A stretch of 64,000 bases of DNA. Source: Rhodovulum sulfidophilum DSM 1374 (GTDB lineage: Bacteria; Pseudomonadota; Alphaproteobacteria; Rhodobacterales; Rhodobacteraceae). Position numbers and translations under genes: made by a program. The DNA lies in contig NZ_CP015418.1 in assembly GCF_001633165.1 (NCBI RefSeq), forward strand, positions 3,162,001 to 3,226,000, written 5' to 3'. Shown here piece by piece: positions 30,434 to 38,616 of this stretch; positions within the stretch are counted from its first letter, which is position 1; each line of letters opens with the position of its first letter. Under the pieces are notes generated by a model. That model was not told the DNA's origin and ran no database searches. It saw nothing but the letters and a program-made list of their open reading frames with translations.

Positions 30434-30768
30434 GCCGCCTAGTGAAACGCCGTCATCTGATCCTGGGCGGGCTGGGGCTGGGGGCCGCAGGCTACATGGG
30501 CACGATCCTGACCGGTCTGGCCAGGCCCTGCGGCACCGGGCGCCCGCGTCTTGCCACCCTCGCCGGCCCGCGCCGGATTGCCAGGGAGCTGTTGCGTCAG
30601 GGCTATGTCGGTCGCAACGAAGCCACGGAGGCCAAGAGCCCCGAGGCCCTGGCCACCGCCGCGCAGCAGGATTTCGCCGCCGGAGACACGGTGATCTGCG
30701 ACGGCTGGGTCCTGGCCCGAAGCGAGGCGGAATTCGCGCTGGCCTGCCTGCGCGACGACACCGCCTGA
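30430..30768 (+). CDS. Small protein with Arg-Arg hydrophobic N-terminus, coupled to the GMC oxidoreductase
   Basis: A 112-residue protein not recognised as a family. The GTG start overlaps the GMC stop codon. Residues 1-28 read as a basic region with two adjacent arginines followed by a hydrophobic Gly/Ala-rich segment (LILGGLGLGAAGYM), suggesting a Tat-like signal or membrane anchor. The rest is Ala-rich, with DTVICDGWVLARSEAEFALACLRD near the end. Translational coupling points to a subunit or exported partner of the oxidoreductase, in the way small Tat subunits accompany FAD sugar dehydrogenases; this is inference. Confidence 0.7.
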   Translation: MSRLVKRRHLILGGLGLGAAGYMGTILTGLARPCGTGRPRLATLAGPRRIARELLRQGYVGRNEATEAKSPEALATAAQQDFAAGDTVICDGWVLARSEAEFALACLRDDTA

Positions 30769-31414
30769 GCAGCGGACCGGGCGCCGCCCGCCCCTTCCGA
30801 GTCAACAGAGCCGGGCATGCCGCTCTCGCCGGACCGGCACACGCGCCCCGGGCCACCTATGCGATGCAGCCCCCCTCCCGGCGCATTCCCGAGACCTCCT
30901 GCGCAGAAGGCGGGTGTAAGCCGCCCGTTCTCACCGCCATCACCGCCCTGCATGGTCCAAGGACAGGCCCGGCAGCTTTCGGGCCAGCGCCCCGATCCGA
31001 GCGGCAGCGCCGGCAAGCAATATCGCCGCCGCGTCCGGTCCAGACCCCGTCCCACGGGTCGCGGCGGCGGTGTCGGGCGCGATGGGACCGAAACCGGCAA
31101 GATCGCCCCTCGACCCGGTGTCTTCGCCGTCGCGACAAGGAAGGATGCGGCGATGGACAAGAGCCGACCGCCGCGATCAGCCCCCACCATGAGACGGCCC
31201 CGGATCGGACAGATGCGGGCAGGCGCACTGGTGGCACTGGCAGAAACGGACCGGACGGCCATGGGGCGGGCGCGTCACTGCCCCTCTCGCTCGGGGGCTG
31301 CAGGAGACCCGGTTCAAGCCCCCGGAACAAACCGCTCGTCGAGATCCAGAACAGCCTCGCTAGAAGGCGCGCCTGGTGTTTCCTCGGCTCGGATGGCGCG
31401 CCGGGCCGCTCCCC
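30769..31414. other. No gene recognised between the GMC pair and the MocR gene
   Basis: About 650 nt with overlapping open frames on both strands, all low in hydrophobic order and rich in Arg/Pro/Gly, with no domain. The flanking genes converge here. I see no clear terminator. Confidence 0.4.
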
Positions 31415-32833
31415 TCATCCCTGCGGGCAACTTTGGGCCAGGATCTCGACCGCCCGCACGATCTGCGCCGCGTCAAGCGCGGCATAGCCAAGCCGGAAGG
31501 CCTGCGGCGCCGGAGCGCCGAGCATGAACCGGGCGCCCGGCAGCAGCGCAAGCCCCGCCTGCCCCGCCCGCATCGCCCAGAGATCGGCCCCGCCCTGCGC
31601 CGAGCGCATCCACAGCGCCAGCCCGCCAGCGGGCAGATCGAACACCACCCGCTCGCCCAGCCGCTCGGCCAGGGCCCCGGCCAGCAGGTCGCGGCGGGCG
31701 CGGTAGATCCGGCGGGCCTTGCGGGCATGGCGCCCCAGATCGCCGTCGCGGATCATCTCGGCCAGCGCCGCCTCGAGCGGGGCATCGCCCTGGCGGTCGA
31801 TGGCGGCCCGCGCCTCGGCCATCCGCGACAGCAGCGGCTCGGGCGCCAGCGCATAGCCCAGCCGGATACCGGGCGACAGCAGCTTGGACAGCGACCCGAC
31901 ATAGATCAGCGGCAGATCGTCGGGCGCGCGCGCAGCCAGCGGCAGCACCGGACGGCCCTCGAAGCGGTAGTCATGGTCGTAATCATCCTCGATCACAACG
32001 AGGCCGCGGCGCTGCGCCAGATCCAGAAGCTGCAGCCGCCGCGCAGCCCCCATCGTCACCGTGGTCGGATATTGATGATGCGGCGTGACACAGACCGCCC
32101 CGATCCGCGGATCGGCGTCCAGCGCGGCCTCCAGCGCCACGACCGAAAGCCCGCCCGCATCGACCGGGACGCCGCGCGGCTCGACCCCGGCGGCACGGAA
32201 CGCCGCCCAGGCCAGCGGATAGCCGGGTTCCTCGACCGCAACCGCCGCGCCGGGCGCCAGCGTGGCGCGGGCCGCCAGATAAAGTGCCATCTGGCTGCCG
32301 CGGGCGATCAGCAGCCGCCCCGGATCGGCGACCACCCCCCGGCCGGAGGCGAGATAGTCCGCAAGCGCCTCGCGCAAGGCCCGCGTGCCGCGGGCGTCGC
32401 CATCATCGGCCCCGCTGCGAAAGGCCGGCGACAGCAGCGCCCGCCGGAAGGCCCGCGCCAGCGCCTTGTCGGGCACGAGACCAGGATCGGGCGCGCCGTC
32501 CGAAAAGGCCAGCGCCGGGCGGCGCGCGGCCGGTTCGGCCAGGACCGGCGCGGCGGGCGGCGCGGTCATCGTCTGCGGCAGATCCTCGGCCACGAAGGTT
32601 CCGCGCGCAGGTGCCGCCTGAAGCCAGCCCTGCATCCGCAGCTCCTGATAGGCAGCATCGACGGTGTTGCGATGCACCCCCAGCTCGCGCGCCAGCGCCC
32701 GCGTTCCGGGCAGCCGCGCCCCCGGCCGCAGCCTTCCCCGGGTGATGTCGCGGGTGATCGCCTCCGCGATCACGAGAAACAGCGGCCCGCCATCGGCCCT
32801 GTCGATATCGAGCGCAAGAGGAGCACGCACCAT
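31415..32833 (-). CDS. pdxR: MocR/PdxR-type PLP-dependent transcriptional regulator
   Basis: A 472-residue GntR/MocR regulator. The N-terminal winged helix-turn-helix (about 10-75; RLPGTRALARELGVHRNTVDAAYQEL) is joined to an aminotransferase-fold domain, with TPHHQYPTTVTM, IEDDYDHDYRFEG and the PLP lysine in SLSKLLSPGIRLGY. Such regulators sense pyridoxal phosphate and control vitamin B6 genes. The divergent operon here ends in a pyridoxal kinase gene, which makes a PdxR role likely. The start at MVRAPLAL leaves an 88-nt divergent promoter region containing repeated CTGGAT/CCGGAT boxes. Confidence 0.85.
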   Translation of the reverse strand: MVRAPLALDIDRADGGPLFLVIAEAITRDITRGRLRPGARLPGTRALARELGVHRNTVDAAYQELRMQGWLQAAPARGTFVAEDLPQTMTAPPAAPVLAEPAARRPALAFSDGAPDPGLVPDKALARAFRRALLSPAFRSGADDGDARGTRALREALADYLASGRGVVADPGRLLIARGSQMALYLAARATLAPGAAVAVEEPGYPLAWAAFRAAGVEPRGVPVDAGGLSVVALEAALDADPRIGAVCVTPHHQYPTTVTMGAARRLQLLDLAQRRGLVVIEDDYDHDYRFEGRPVLPLAARAPDDLPLIYVGSLSKLLSPGIRLGYALAPEPLLSRMAEARAAIDRQGDAPLEAALAEMIRDGDLGRHARKARRIYRARRDLLAGALAERLGERVVFDLPAGGLALWMRSAQGGADLWAMRAGQAGLALLPGARFMLGAPAPQAFRLGYAALDAAQIVRAVEILAQSCPQG

Positions 32834-32862
32834 CGCAAACCGGCCTATCTGAATTTTCCAAA

Positions 32863-32895
32863 CTGGATCTTTTTCACCAGCCGGATTTTTGCCAG
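32863..32895. promoter_or_regulatory. Candidate MocR operator in the divergent promoter
   Basis: CTGGATCTTTTTCACCAG is followed at once by CCGGATTTTTGCCAG, two similar boxes in direct orientation. The first also forms CTGG...CCAG ends. MocR regulators bind direct repeats next to their own genes. The position between pdxR and the MOSC gene fits; binding is inferred. Confidence 0.5.
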
Positions 32896-32921
32896 ACCGG
32901 CGCGAAACGCAAGAGGCTTCG

Positions 32922-33617
32922 ATGAAACAGATCCAGAATGCCGGGGTCACATTGCTGACCGGCGCCATCGCCGCGCTTCCGGACAGCGGGCGCCCCAGCG
33001 CCATCGTCAAGACGCCGGTCGAGCGCCCGCTTGCGCTTGGCCCCGAGGGCCTCGAGGGCGACGCGCAGGCCGACCGCCGCGTCCATGGCGGCGTCGAGAA
33101 GGCGGTGCATCACTATCCCGCCGGGCATTACATCCGCTGGCGCGCCGCGCTGGGCGATCTGCCCGCGCTGTCGGCGCCGGGCGCCTTCGGCGAGAATATC
33201 TCGGTCGGCGGGCCAACCGAAACCGAGGTCGCCGTGGGCGATGTCTTCCGGCTGGGCACGGCGCTTTTGCAGGTGTCGCAGGGGCGCCAGCCCTGCTGGA
33301 AGCTCAACCATCGTTTCGGCCTGCCCGACATGGCGCGGCGGGTGCAGCAGACCGGGCGCACCGGCTGGTATTACCGCGTCCTCGAACCGGGCATCGTCGC
33401 CCCCGGCGACCGGCTGCACCTGACCGAACGGGTCGCGCCCGACTGGACGCTGAACCGGCTCTGGCACGCGCTGCATGTCGACCGGCTGAACCGGGACGAT
33501 CTTGAAGGCATCGCCGCGCTCGAGGTTCTGGCCGAAAGCTGGCGGCGGCTGGCGCAGCGGCGGCTGGACAGCGGCCGGGTCGAGGACCAGCGTGCGCGGC
33601 TGGAGGGCCAGGCATGA
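32922..33617 (+). CDS. MOSC-domain protein (YiiM-like)
   Basis: A 231-residue MOSC protein. DRRVHGGVEKAVHHYP and the GAFGENISVGG block are typical. GRQPCWKLNHRFG carries the conserved cysteine thought to bind molybdenum cofactor or persulfide. YiiM-type proteins take part in detoxifying N-hydroxylated compounds using Moco. The ATG at 32922 is the first gene divergent from the MocR regulator, and its stop overlaps the pyridoxal kinase start (ATGA). Confidence 0.88.
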   Translation: MKQIQNAGVTLLTGAIAALPDSGRPSAIVKTPVERPLALGPEGLEGDAQADRRVHGGVEKAVHHYPAGHYIRWRAALGDLPALSAPGAFGENISVGGPTETEVAVGDVFRLGTALLQVSQGRQPCWKLNHRFGLPDMARRVQQTGRTGWYYRVLEPGIVAPGDRLHLTERVAPDWTLNRLWHALHVDRLNRDDLEGIAALEVLAESWRRLAQRRLDSGRVEDQRARLEGQA

Positions 33618-34510
33618 CCCGCCCGCCCTTCGTGATCGCGATCCAGAGCCAGGTGGTGTTCGGCCATGTCGGCAATTCGGCGGCGCTGTTTCCGATGCAG
33701 GCGGCCGGGCTCGAGGTCGCGGCGATCCCGACGGTAGTCTTTTCGAACACGCCCGATTACCCGACCCTGCGCGGCCGCGCGCTGCCGCCCGAGTTCTTTT
33801 CCGACCTGTTGCAGGGCGCGCGCGAACGCAGCCTGCGGGAGCGGGCCGACTATATTCTCACCGGCTATATCGGCTCGCTCGAGGTCGCGCTGATGGTGGC
33901 CGATTTCATCGCCGAGGCCAAGGCGCGGAACCCCGGACTGACCTATCTCTGCGACCCGGTGATGGGCGATAGCGGGCCGGGGCTCTACGTTCCCGAAACC
34001 ATTGCCGACGTGATGCGCGAGAGGCTGCTGCCGATGGCCGATATCGCCACGCCGAACCCGTTCGAGCTGAGCTGGCTGACCGGGCGCGGGATCGCGCGGA
34101 TCGCCGATCTGGAGGCGGCGCGGACAGAGCTTGGCATCGCCCCCGGCGCGCATCTGATCGCGACCGGCTGCGCGCTCGAGGACACCCCGCCCGGCCATAT
34201 CGAAAGCGTCATCCTCGGCCCCGGGGGCGCCGGGGACATAGGCCGCCATCCGACCGAGCATCTGCCGATCGCGCTGCCCGGCACCGGCGATCTTTTCGCC
34301 GGGCTGATAGTGGCGGGGATCGCCCGCGGGGCACCGCTGGCGGCGGCGGTCAAGACCGCCCAGACCCTGACCGCAGAGGCGCTGCGCGATGCCCGCGCGC
34401 TTGGCGCGGGCGAGGTCGTGCTGAGCGGGCCGGGCTTCCGCCGCGCGCTTCTGACCCTTGGCCGGGCCGAGATGTCCTGTGCCGCCGGGCGCCGCCGCAT
34501 CCGGCACTGA
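33614..34510 (+). CDS. pdxY: Pyridoxal kinase
   Basis: A 298-residue ribokinase-superfamily kinase that phosphorylates pyridoxal to PLP. FGHVGNSAALFPMQ at the start, the TGYIGS strand, CDPVMGDSGPGLYV and the catalytic GTGDLFAG are present and distinguish it from PfkB sugar kinases. It is coupled to the MOSC gene and divergent from pdxR, so PLP levels probably control its expression through the regulator. Confidence 0.93.
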   Translation: MTRPPFVIAIQSQVVFGHVGNSAALFPMQAAGLEVAAIPTVVFSNTPDYPTLRGRALPPEFFSDLLQGARERSLRERADYILTGYIGSLEVALMVADFIAEAKARNPGLTYLCDPVMGDSGPGLYVPETIADVMRERLLPMADIATPNPFELSWLTGRGIARIADLEAARTELGIAPGAHLIATGCALEDTPPGHIESVILGPGGAGDIGRHPTEHLPIALPGTGDLFAGLIVAGIARGAPLAAAVKTAQTLTAEALRDARALGAGEVVLSGPGFRRALLTLGRAEMSCAAGRRRIRH

Positions 34511-35118
34511 TGGGCGGGCCCCGCAGGGAACGGGGCCACGTACCGTCGCGTCATCGCGCCCCGGAGCCGCACCGGCTTTGCCGGTCAGGGGGACAGTCAG
34601 GGGCTGACGGGGCATCCCGGCGCTAAAAGCACCGAAATCCGGGCCGGGATCGTCCCGGTGCTCCTGCCCTTCCGCCCTAGGCGGCTCCGGCAGCAGGGAG
34701 CTTTCACCTCGGCGGCAACTGGCTCGGTCGGTCTCGCGGACCTCACGCCATTCCCGGAGGCCGTTAGGTGCTGAGAGGCGTATTCCTGCCAAATCCGATC
34801 CATCCGGCCGAAGGAGAGCGGCTCGAGGCGACCGGCCGGATCCCGCGGTACGGGCCGCAGCCGCATCGGAGGACAGATCGCGGCGACGGCCCGGCTGAAG
34901 GCTCTAGGATCGCGGACCTGCCCGTCCCGAAAGCCGCCTGTCAGGCGGGCGCCGACAGTTCCGATCCGGGGCTGTGGCGCGGCAAATTCCGGCCCCCTCC
35001 GGGCAAGGGACGGGCGTCGGGCGCCGTCGGGACGAGAACGCCCGGGCCAGAGGCCAGCCCGCTGCCGGGGACGGCATGACCGCCGGCATGGCCCGGGGAA
35101 GACTGAACAAGGCAGGGC
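34511..35118. other. Intergenic region with a stem-loop after pdxY
   Basis: A GGCCCCG/CGGGGCC stem with a 7-nt loop (34517-34537) lies 7 nt after the pdxY stop and probably terminates it, although no T-run follows. The remaining 570 nt hold no recognisable gene on either strand. Confidence 0.5.
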
Positions 35119-35793
35119 CTATTCGGCGCCCTCGATACCGAAACGCTCGCGCATGAAGGCCAGCGCCAGCGACAAGCCGTCGGGGGCGATGCCATGGCCA
35201 GTGCCCTTCATCACATGGGCATAGACCTCGAACCCGGCCGAGGTGAGGGCATTCCCCGCCTCGGGCAAAGCGCCGACCGGAACCACCTCGTCGGCATCGC
35301 CATGCACCAGCAGCACCGGCGGGCGCGACACGGTTTCGTCCTCCAGCGTCTCGGGGGCCAGCAGGCGGCCCGAAAAACCCACCACACCGGCAAAGGGCAC
35401 GGCACGGCGCGGCGCGACATGCAGCGCCATCATCGTGCCCTGCGAGAAGCCGAAAAGCACGGTATTCTCGGGGCCGACGCCCTCCTCGGCCATCACCGCG
35501 TCGAGCCAGGCATTCAGGTCGTCGACGGCGCGGCGCATGCCCGCTTCGCTCTGTTCCTCCGAGGAGCCGTCGATCCAGGGGATCGGGAACCACTGATAGC
35601 CGAAGGGCACGCCCTCGCAGCTTTCGGGCGCGTCGGGCGCCAGAAAGGCGGTGCCGGGCAGATGCGGCCCGAGCGGCTGCGCGAGCCCCAGCAGATCGGC
35701 CCCGTTCGCGCCATAGCCGTGCAGGAAGATCACCAGCCGCTCTGCCCGGCCCTCGGCCGCGCCCGCGCGGCCCGTTTCCAGAACCCGTGTCAT
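35119..35793 (-). CDS. Alpha/beta hydrolase, phospholipase/carboxylesterase family
   Basis: A 224-residue cytosolic serine esterase. FLHGYGANGADLLG forms the oxyanion region, GFSQGTMM holds the nucleophile Ser, HGDADEVVP the Asp and GTGHGI the His. This is the acyl-protein-thioesterase-like carboxylesterase family; the natural substrate is uncertain. The ATG at 35793 overlaps the glycosylase stop (ATGA), so the two are co-transcribed. Confidence 0.92.
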   Translation of the reverse strand: MTRVLETGRAGAAEGRAERLVIFLHGYGANGADLLGLAQPLGPHLPGTAFLAPDAPESCEGVPFGYQWFPIPWIDGSSEEQSEAGMRRAVDDLNAWLDAVMAEEGVGPENTVLFGFSQGTMMALHVAPRRAVPFAGVVGFSGRLLAPETLEDETVSRPPVLLVHGDADEVVPVGALPEAGNALTSAGFEVYAHVMKGTGHGIAPDGLSLALAFMRERFGIEGAE

Positions 35794-36419
35794 CTGATCC
35801 CTTCCCTGTCCTTGGCCACCCGGTAGTAGGCCCAAAGCGCGCGGGCCGCAACGCCCCGCCACGGCGCCCAGGGCTCGGCCATCTGCCGCAGGGCCCGTTC
35901 CTTCGGCCGCTCGGGCAGATCGAAAAGCAGCCTTGCCGATTCCTGCAGCGCCAGATCGGCGGGCGCGAAGACATCGGCGCGGCCGAGCGAGAACATGGCA
36001 TAGATCTCGGCGGTCCAGCGGCCGATGCCGGGGACCGCGACAAGGGTCGCGACCACCTCTTCGGTCGGCACCCCGCGCAGCGCCGCGAAATCGATCCCCG
36101 CCGCGGCAAGGGCCTTTGCATAGCGGATCTTCTGGCGCGACAGCCCGCAGGCGCGCAGATCCTCGTCGGAGGCCCAGATGATCTTGCGCGGCCCGGTCAG
36201 GCGGGCGGCCTTCATCCGTCCCCAGATCGCATCCGCCGCTGCGACGGACACCTGCTGGCTGACAATGGCCGACAAAAGCGCCTCGAACCCGTCCTTGCGG
36301 CGGCGCAGCGGCAGCGGTCCGGTCAGGGACAGCGCATGGACAAAACGCGGCTCGACCGCGGCCAGATGCGCCGCGCCTTCGGCCAGGCAGGCCTCGGTCT
36401 CTATGATGCGTCCGACCAT
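35790..36419 (-). CDS. DNA-3-methyladenine glycosylase II (AlkA-like)
   Basis: A 209-residue helix-hairpin-helix GPD glycosylase that removes alkylated bases. ALLSAIVSQQVSVAAADAIW is the conserved helix. VPGIGRWTAEIYAMFSLGR is the hairpin, and the following FAPADLALQ contains the catalytic Asp. The N-terminal TBP-like domain of E. coli AlkA is missing, as in many alphaproteobacterial versions. The start at MVGRIIETE is preferred over an ATG 36 nt earlier because homology begins there, although the ribosome-binding site is weak. Confidence 0.88.
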   Translation of the reverse strand: MVGRIIETEACLAEGAAHLAAVEPRFVHALSLTGPLPLRRRKDGFEALLSAIVSQQVSVAAADAIWGRMKAARLTGPRKIIWASDEDLRACGLSRQKIRYAKALAAAGIDFAALRGVPTEEVVATLVAVPGIGRWTAEIYAMFSLGRADVFAPADLALQESARLLFDLPERPKERALRQMAEPWAPWRGVAARALWAYYRVAKDREGIR

Positions 36420-36543
36420 GCCCGGCACGATAGGGCGGCGCGGCCCCGCCGCCAAGGGGACAGGCGCCGTCCGACGGCCTTCGCCGGGCGCAGGCCCGAT
36501 TTCCCGGCTTCCCCCATGCGCCCGGCCGCGCTAGGTCAGCGGC

Positions 36544-37767
36544 ATGACCGATACCCTGCCGTCCCCTGCCGTTTCCCCCCGCGCCCGGCGCAACGTGACC
36601 GTCCTGATCCTGGCCCAGGCGCTTCTCGGCGCGCAGATGCCGATGATCTTCACCGTGGGCGGGCTCGCGGGCCAGACCCTAGCGCCCAATGCCTGCCTCG
36701 CGACGCTGCCGATCTCGCTGATCGTGCTGGGCTCGATGCTGACGGCGGGACCGCTTTCGGCACTGATGCAGCGCTGGGGCCGTCGCGCCGGGTTCGTGCT
36801 CGGCGTCGCGGGCGGGGCGGCCGGAGCCGGCGCCTCGGCGCTGGGGCTTTATCTGGGCTCGTTCCCGCTGTTCCTGCTGGGGGCGCTCCTGACCGGGATC
36901 TACATGTCGGCCCAGGGTTTCTACCGCTTCGCGGCCGCCGACACCGCCGAAGGCACGTTCCAGCCCAAGGCGATCTCCTATGTGCTGGCCGGAGGGCTCG
37001 CCGCGGCGATCCTCGGGCCCCAGCTCGTCAAGGTCACCGCCGAGACGATGGTGATCCCGTTCCTCGGCACCTATCTCACCGCGATCGCGATCAATCTCGG
37101 CGGCGGGCTGCTCTTCGCCTTTCTCGACATCCCCCGGCCGCCGCCGCGCGATCCCGCGCATCATGCCGGGCGGACCCGGGCCGAGCTGCTGCGCGATCCC
37201 GTCATCGCGGTCGCGATCATCTGCGGGACGGTATCTTACGCGCTGATGAACCTGGTCATGACCTCGACACCCCTGGCCGTTGTGGGCTGCGGCTTCGACA
37301 CCGGCACCGCCGCCGATATCGTCACCGCGCATGTGCTGGCGATGTATGTGCCCAGCTTCTTCACCGGGCATCTGATCGCCCGCTTCGGGGCCCGCCCGAT
37401 CGTGGCCCTGGGCCTTGCGATCCTCGCCGGAGCCGGCACCGTCGCGCTGACCGGGGTCGAGATCGAGCAGTTCTTCGCCGCCCTCGTGCTTCTGGGCATC
37501 GGCTGGAATTTCGGCTTCATCGGCGCGACCGCGATGCTGTCCTCGGCACATGGCCCAGAAGAGCGCGGCGCGGTTCAGGGCATGAACGACATTCTCGTCT
37601 TCGGCGGGGTGACCATGGCCTCGCTGGCCTCGGGCGGGCTGATGAACTGTTCGGGCGGCGTGCCGCAGGAGGGCTGGGTGGCGGTCAACCTCGCCATGGT
37701 GCCGTTCCTCGCGCTGGCGGGCGGCGCGCTGATCTGGCTGGTGCTGCGTCCCGGAGACAAGGACTGA
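36544..37767 (+). CDS. MFS transporter
   Basis: A 407-residue inner-membrane protein with about 12 hydrophobic helices. The loop between helices 2 and 3 reads ALMQRWGRRAGFVLG, an MFS motif A variant, repeated as HLIARFGARPIVALG in the second half. The central loop (about residues 200-218) is charged and Pro-rich. The substrate cannot be told from the sequence. It is divergent from the glycosylase operon and convergent with the squalene/phytoene-synthase-like gene. Confidence 0.9.
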   Translation: MTDTLPSPAVSPRARRNVTVLILAQALLGAQMPMIFTVGGLAGQTLAPNACLATLPISLIVLGSMLTAGPLSALMQRWGRRAGFVLGVAGGAAGAGASALGLYLGSFPLFLLGALLTGIYMSAQGFYRFAAADTAEGTFQPKAISYVLAGGLAAAILGPQLVKVTAETMVIPFLGTYLTAIAINLGGGLLFAFLDIPRPPPRDPAHHAGRTRAELLRDPVIAVAIICGTVSYALMNLVMTSTPLAVVGCGFDTGTAADIVTAHVLAMYVPSFFTGHLIARFGARPIVALGLAILAGAGTVALTGVEIEQFFAALVLLGIGWNFGFIGATAMLSSAHGPEERGAVQGMNDILVFGGVTMASLASGGLMNCSGGVPQEGWVAVNLAMVPFLALAGGALIWLVLRPGDKD

Positions 37768-37854
37768 GGCGACACCGATCCCGGGCGCGAAACGGCGGGG
37801 ATGTGTCCTGACCTAAGGAAAGCTCCGCCCCGGCGGCCAGAGCCAGCCCTTATC

Positions 37855-38616
37855 CTACCAGCGCCCCGCCAGCGCGCGCCACAAAAGCCCCGCCCTACGC
37901 GCGATTTCCGCGTCCTCGAGCCCGCCTTCGAGCACCCGCCCGGGTTCCGCCGCCGCGCGGGACAGGATCGCGCGCGTGCGCCATGCCGCCCGCGCCGCCG
38001 GAACCGCCTGTGCCGGAACGCCCTCGCGGCGGGCCGAGGCGAGCCGCGCAAGCCCGCTCCGCGCCAGCTCTGCCACCGCCTCGGGACGGTCATCGGGCAG
38101 CGGCTGGCGGCCGCGCGCCACAAGCTCGGGCACCGCCCGGAACCAGCCCGCAAGCCCCATCGCGAAACCCAGATCGCTCAGCGCCGCGGTGCCGTCCTTC
38201 GCGCCCAGCACCCGGGCCGAGGTCCGCATCAGCGCGCCCGCCCCCGCCGCCAGATGGGCCTCGAAGGCGGCCGCGTCGGCGAAGGGCTCGCGATAGGCGT
38301 CCCAGCGCCGGGCCTCGACCAGCGGGACCAGCGCGCGGGCGGCCTCCGCGTCCAGCACCCCGGCCAGCTCGGTCGCCACCTCATGGCTGCGCACCGGGCG
38401 GCCTTCGGCGATCTCGTCCAGCACATCCAGCCACCATTGCAGCCGCATCTCGGCGATCAGCGGCTCCTCGGTCACCCAGGGCGCCCGCGCCACCTCGACA
38501 TTGAAGGCGTAAAGCGGCAGCAGCCGGGCGCGGGCCGCGACCGGCGCCGACATCGCGGCCAGAAAGCGGTCGGGATCGCCCCGCCGCAGGATCTCGGCGC
38601 AGGCCTCAAGCGACAT
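37855..38616 (-). CDS. Squalene/phytoene synthase family protein (NDUFAF6-like)
   Basis: A 253-residue all-helical protein of the trans-isoprenyl synthase fold. YAFNVEVARAP, EMRLQWWLDVLDEIAEG and GLAGWFRAVPEL align with the NDUFAF6-like subfamily, and the two aspartate-rich DxxxD catalytic motifs of true phytoene synthase are not evident. It may therefore be a non-catalytic homologue (in mitochondria, a complex I assembly factor) rather than a carotenoid enzyme. Its ATG lies within the last codons of cimA (11-nt overlap). Confidence 0.8.
   Translation of the reverse strand: MSLEACAEILRRGDPDRFLAAMSAPVAARARLLPLYAFNVEVARAPWVTEEPLIAEMRLQWWLDVLDEIAEGRPVRSHEVATELAGVLDAEAARALVPLVEARRWDAYREPFADAAAFEAHLAAGAGALMRTSARVLGAKDGTAALSDLGFAMGLAGWFRAVPELVARGRQPLPDDRPEAVAELARSGLARLASARREGVPAQAVPAARAAWRTRAILSRAAAEPGRVLEGGLEDAEIARRAGLLWRALAGRW

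Noticed and set aside
33455..33475. TGGCACGCGCTGC as a sigma-54 promoter
   Set aside because: The GG to GC distance is wrong and it lies inside the MOSC coding region.
34597..34866. An 89-residue minus-strand frame after pdxY
   Set aside because: No ribosome-binding site, no domain and non-coding-like composition.
37855..38616. Annotation as phytoene synthase (crtB)
   Set aside because: The aspartate-rich catalytic motifs are not evident and no carotenoid genes are adjacent; the NDUFAF6-like subfamily fits better.
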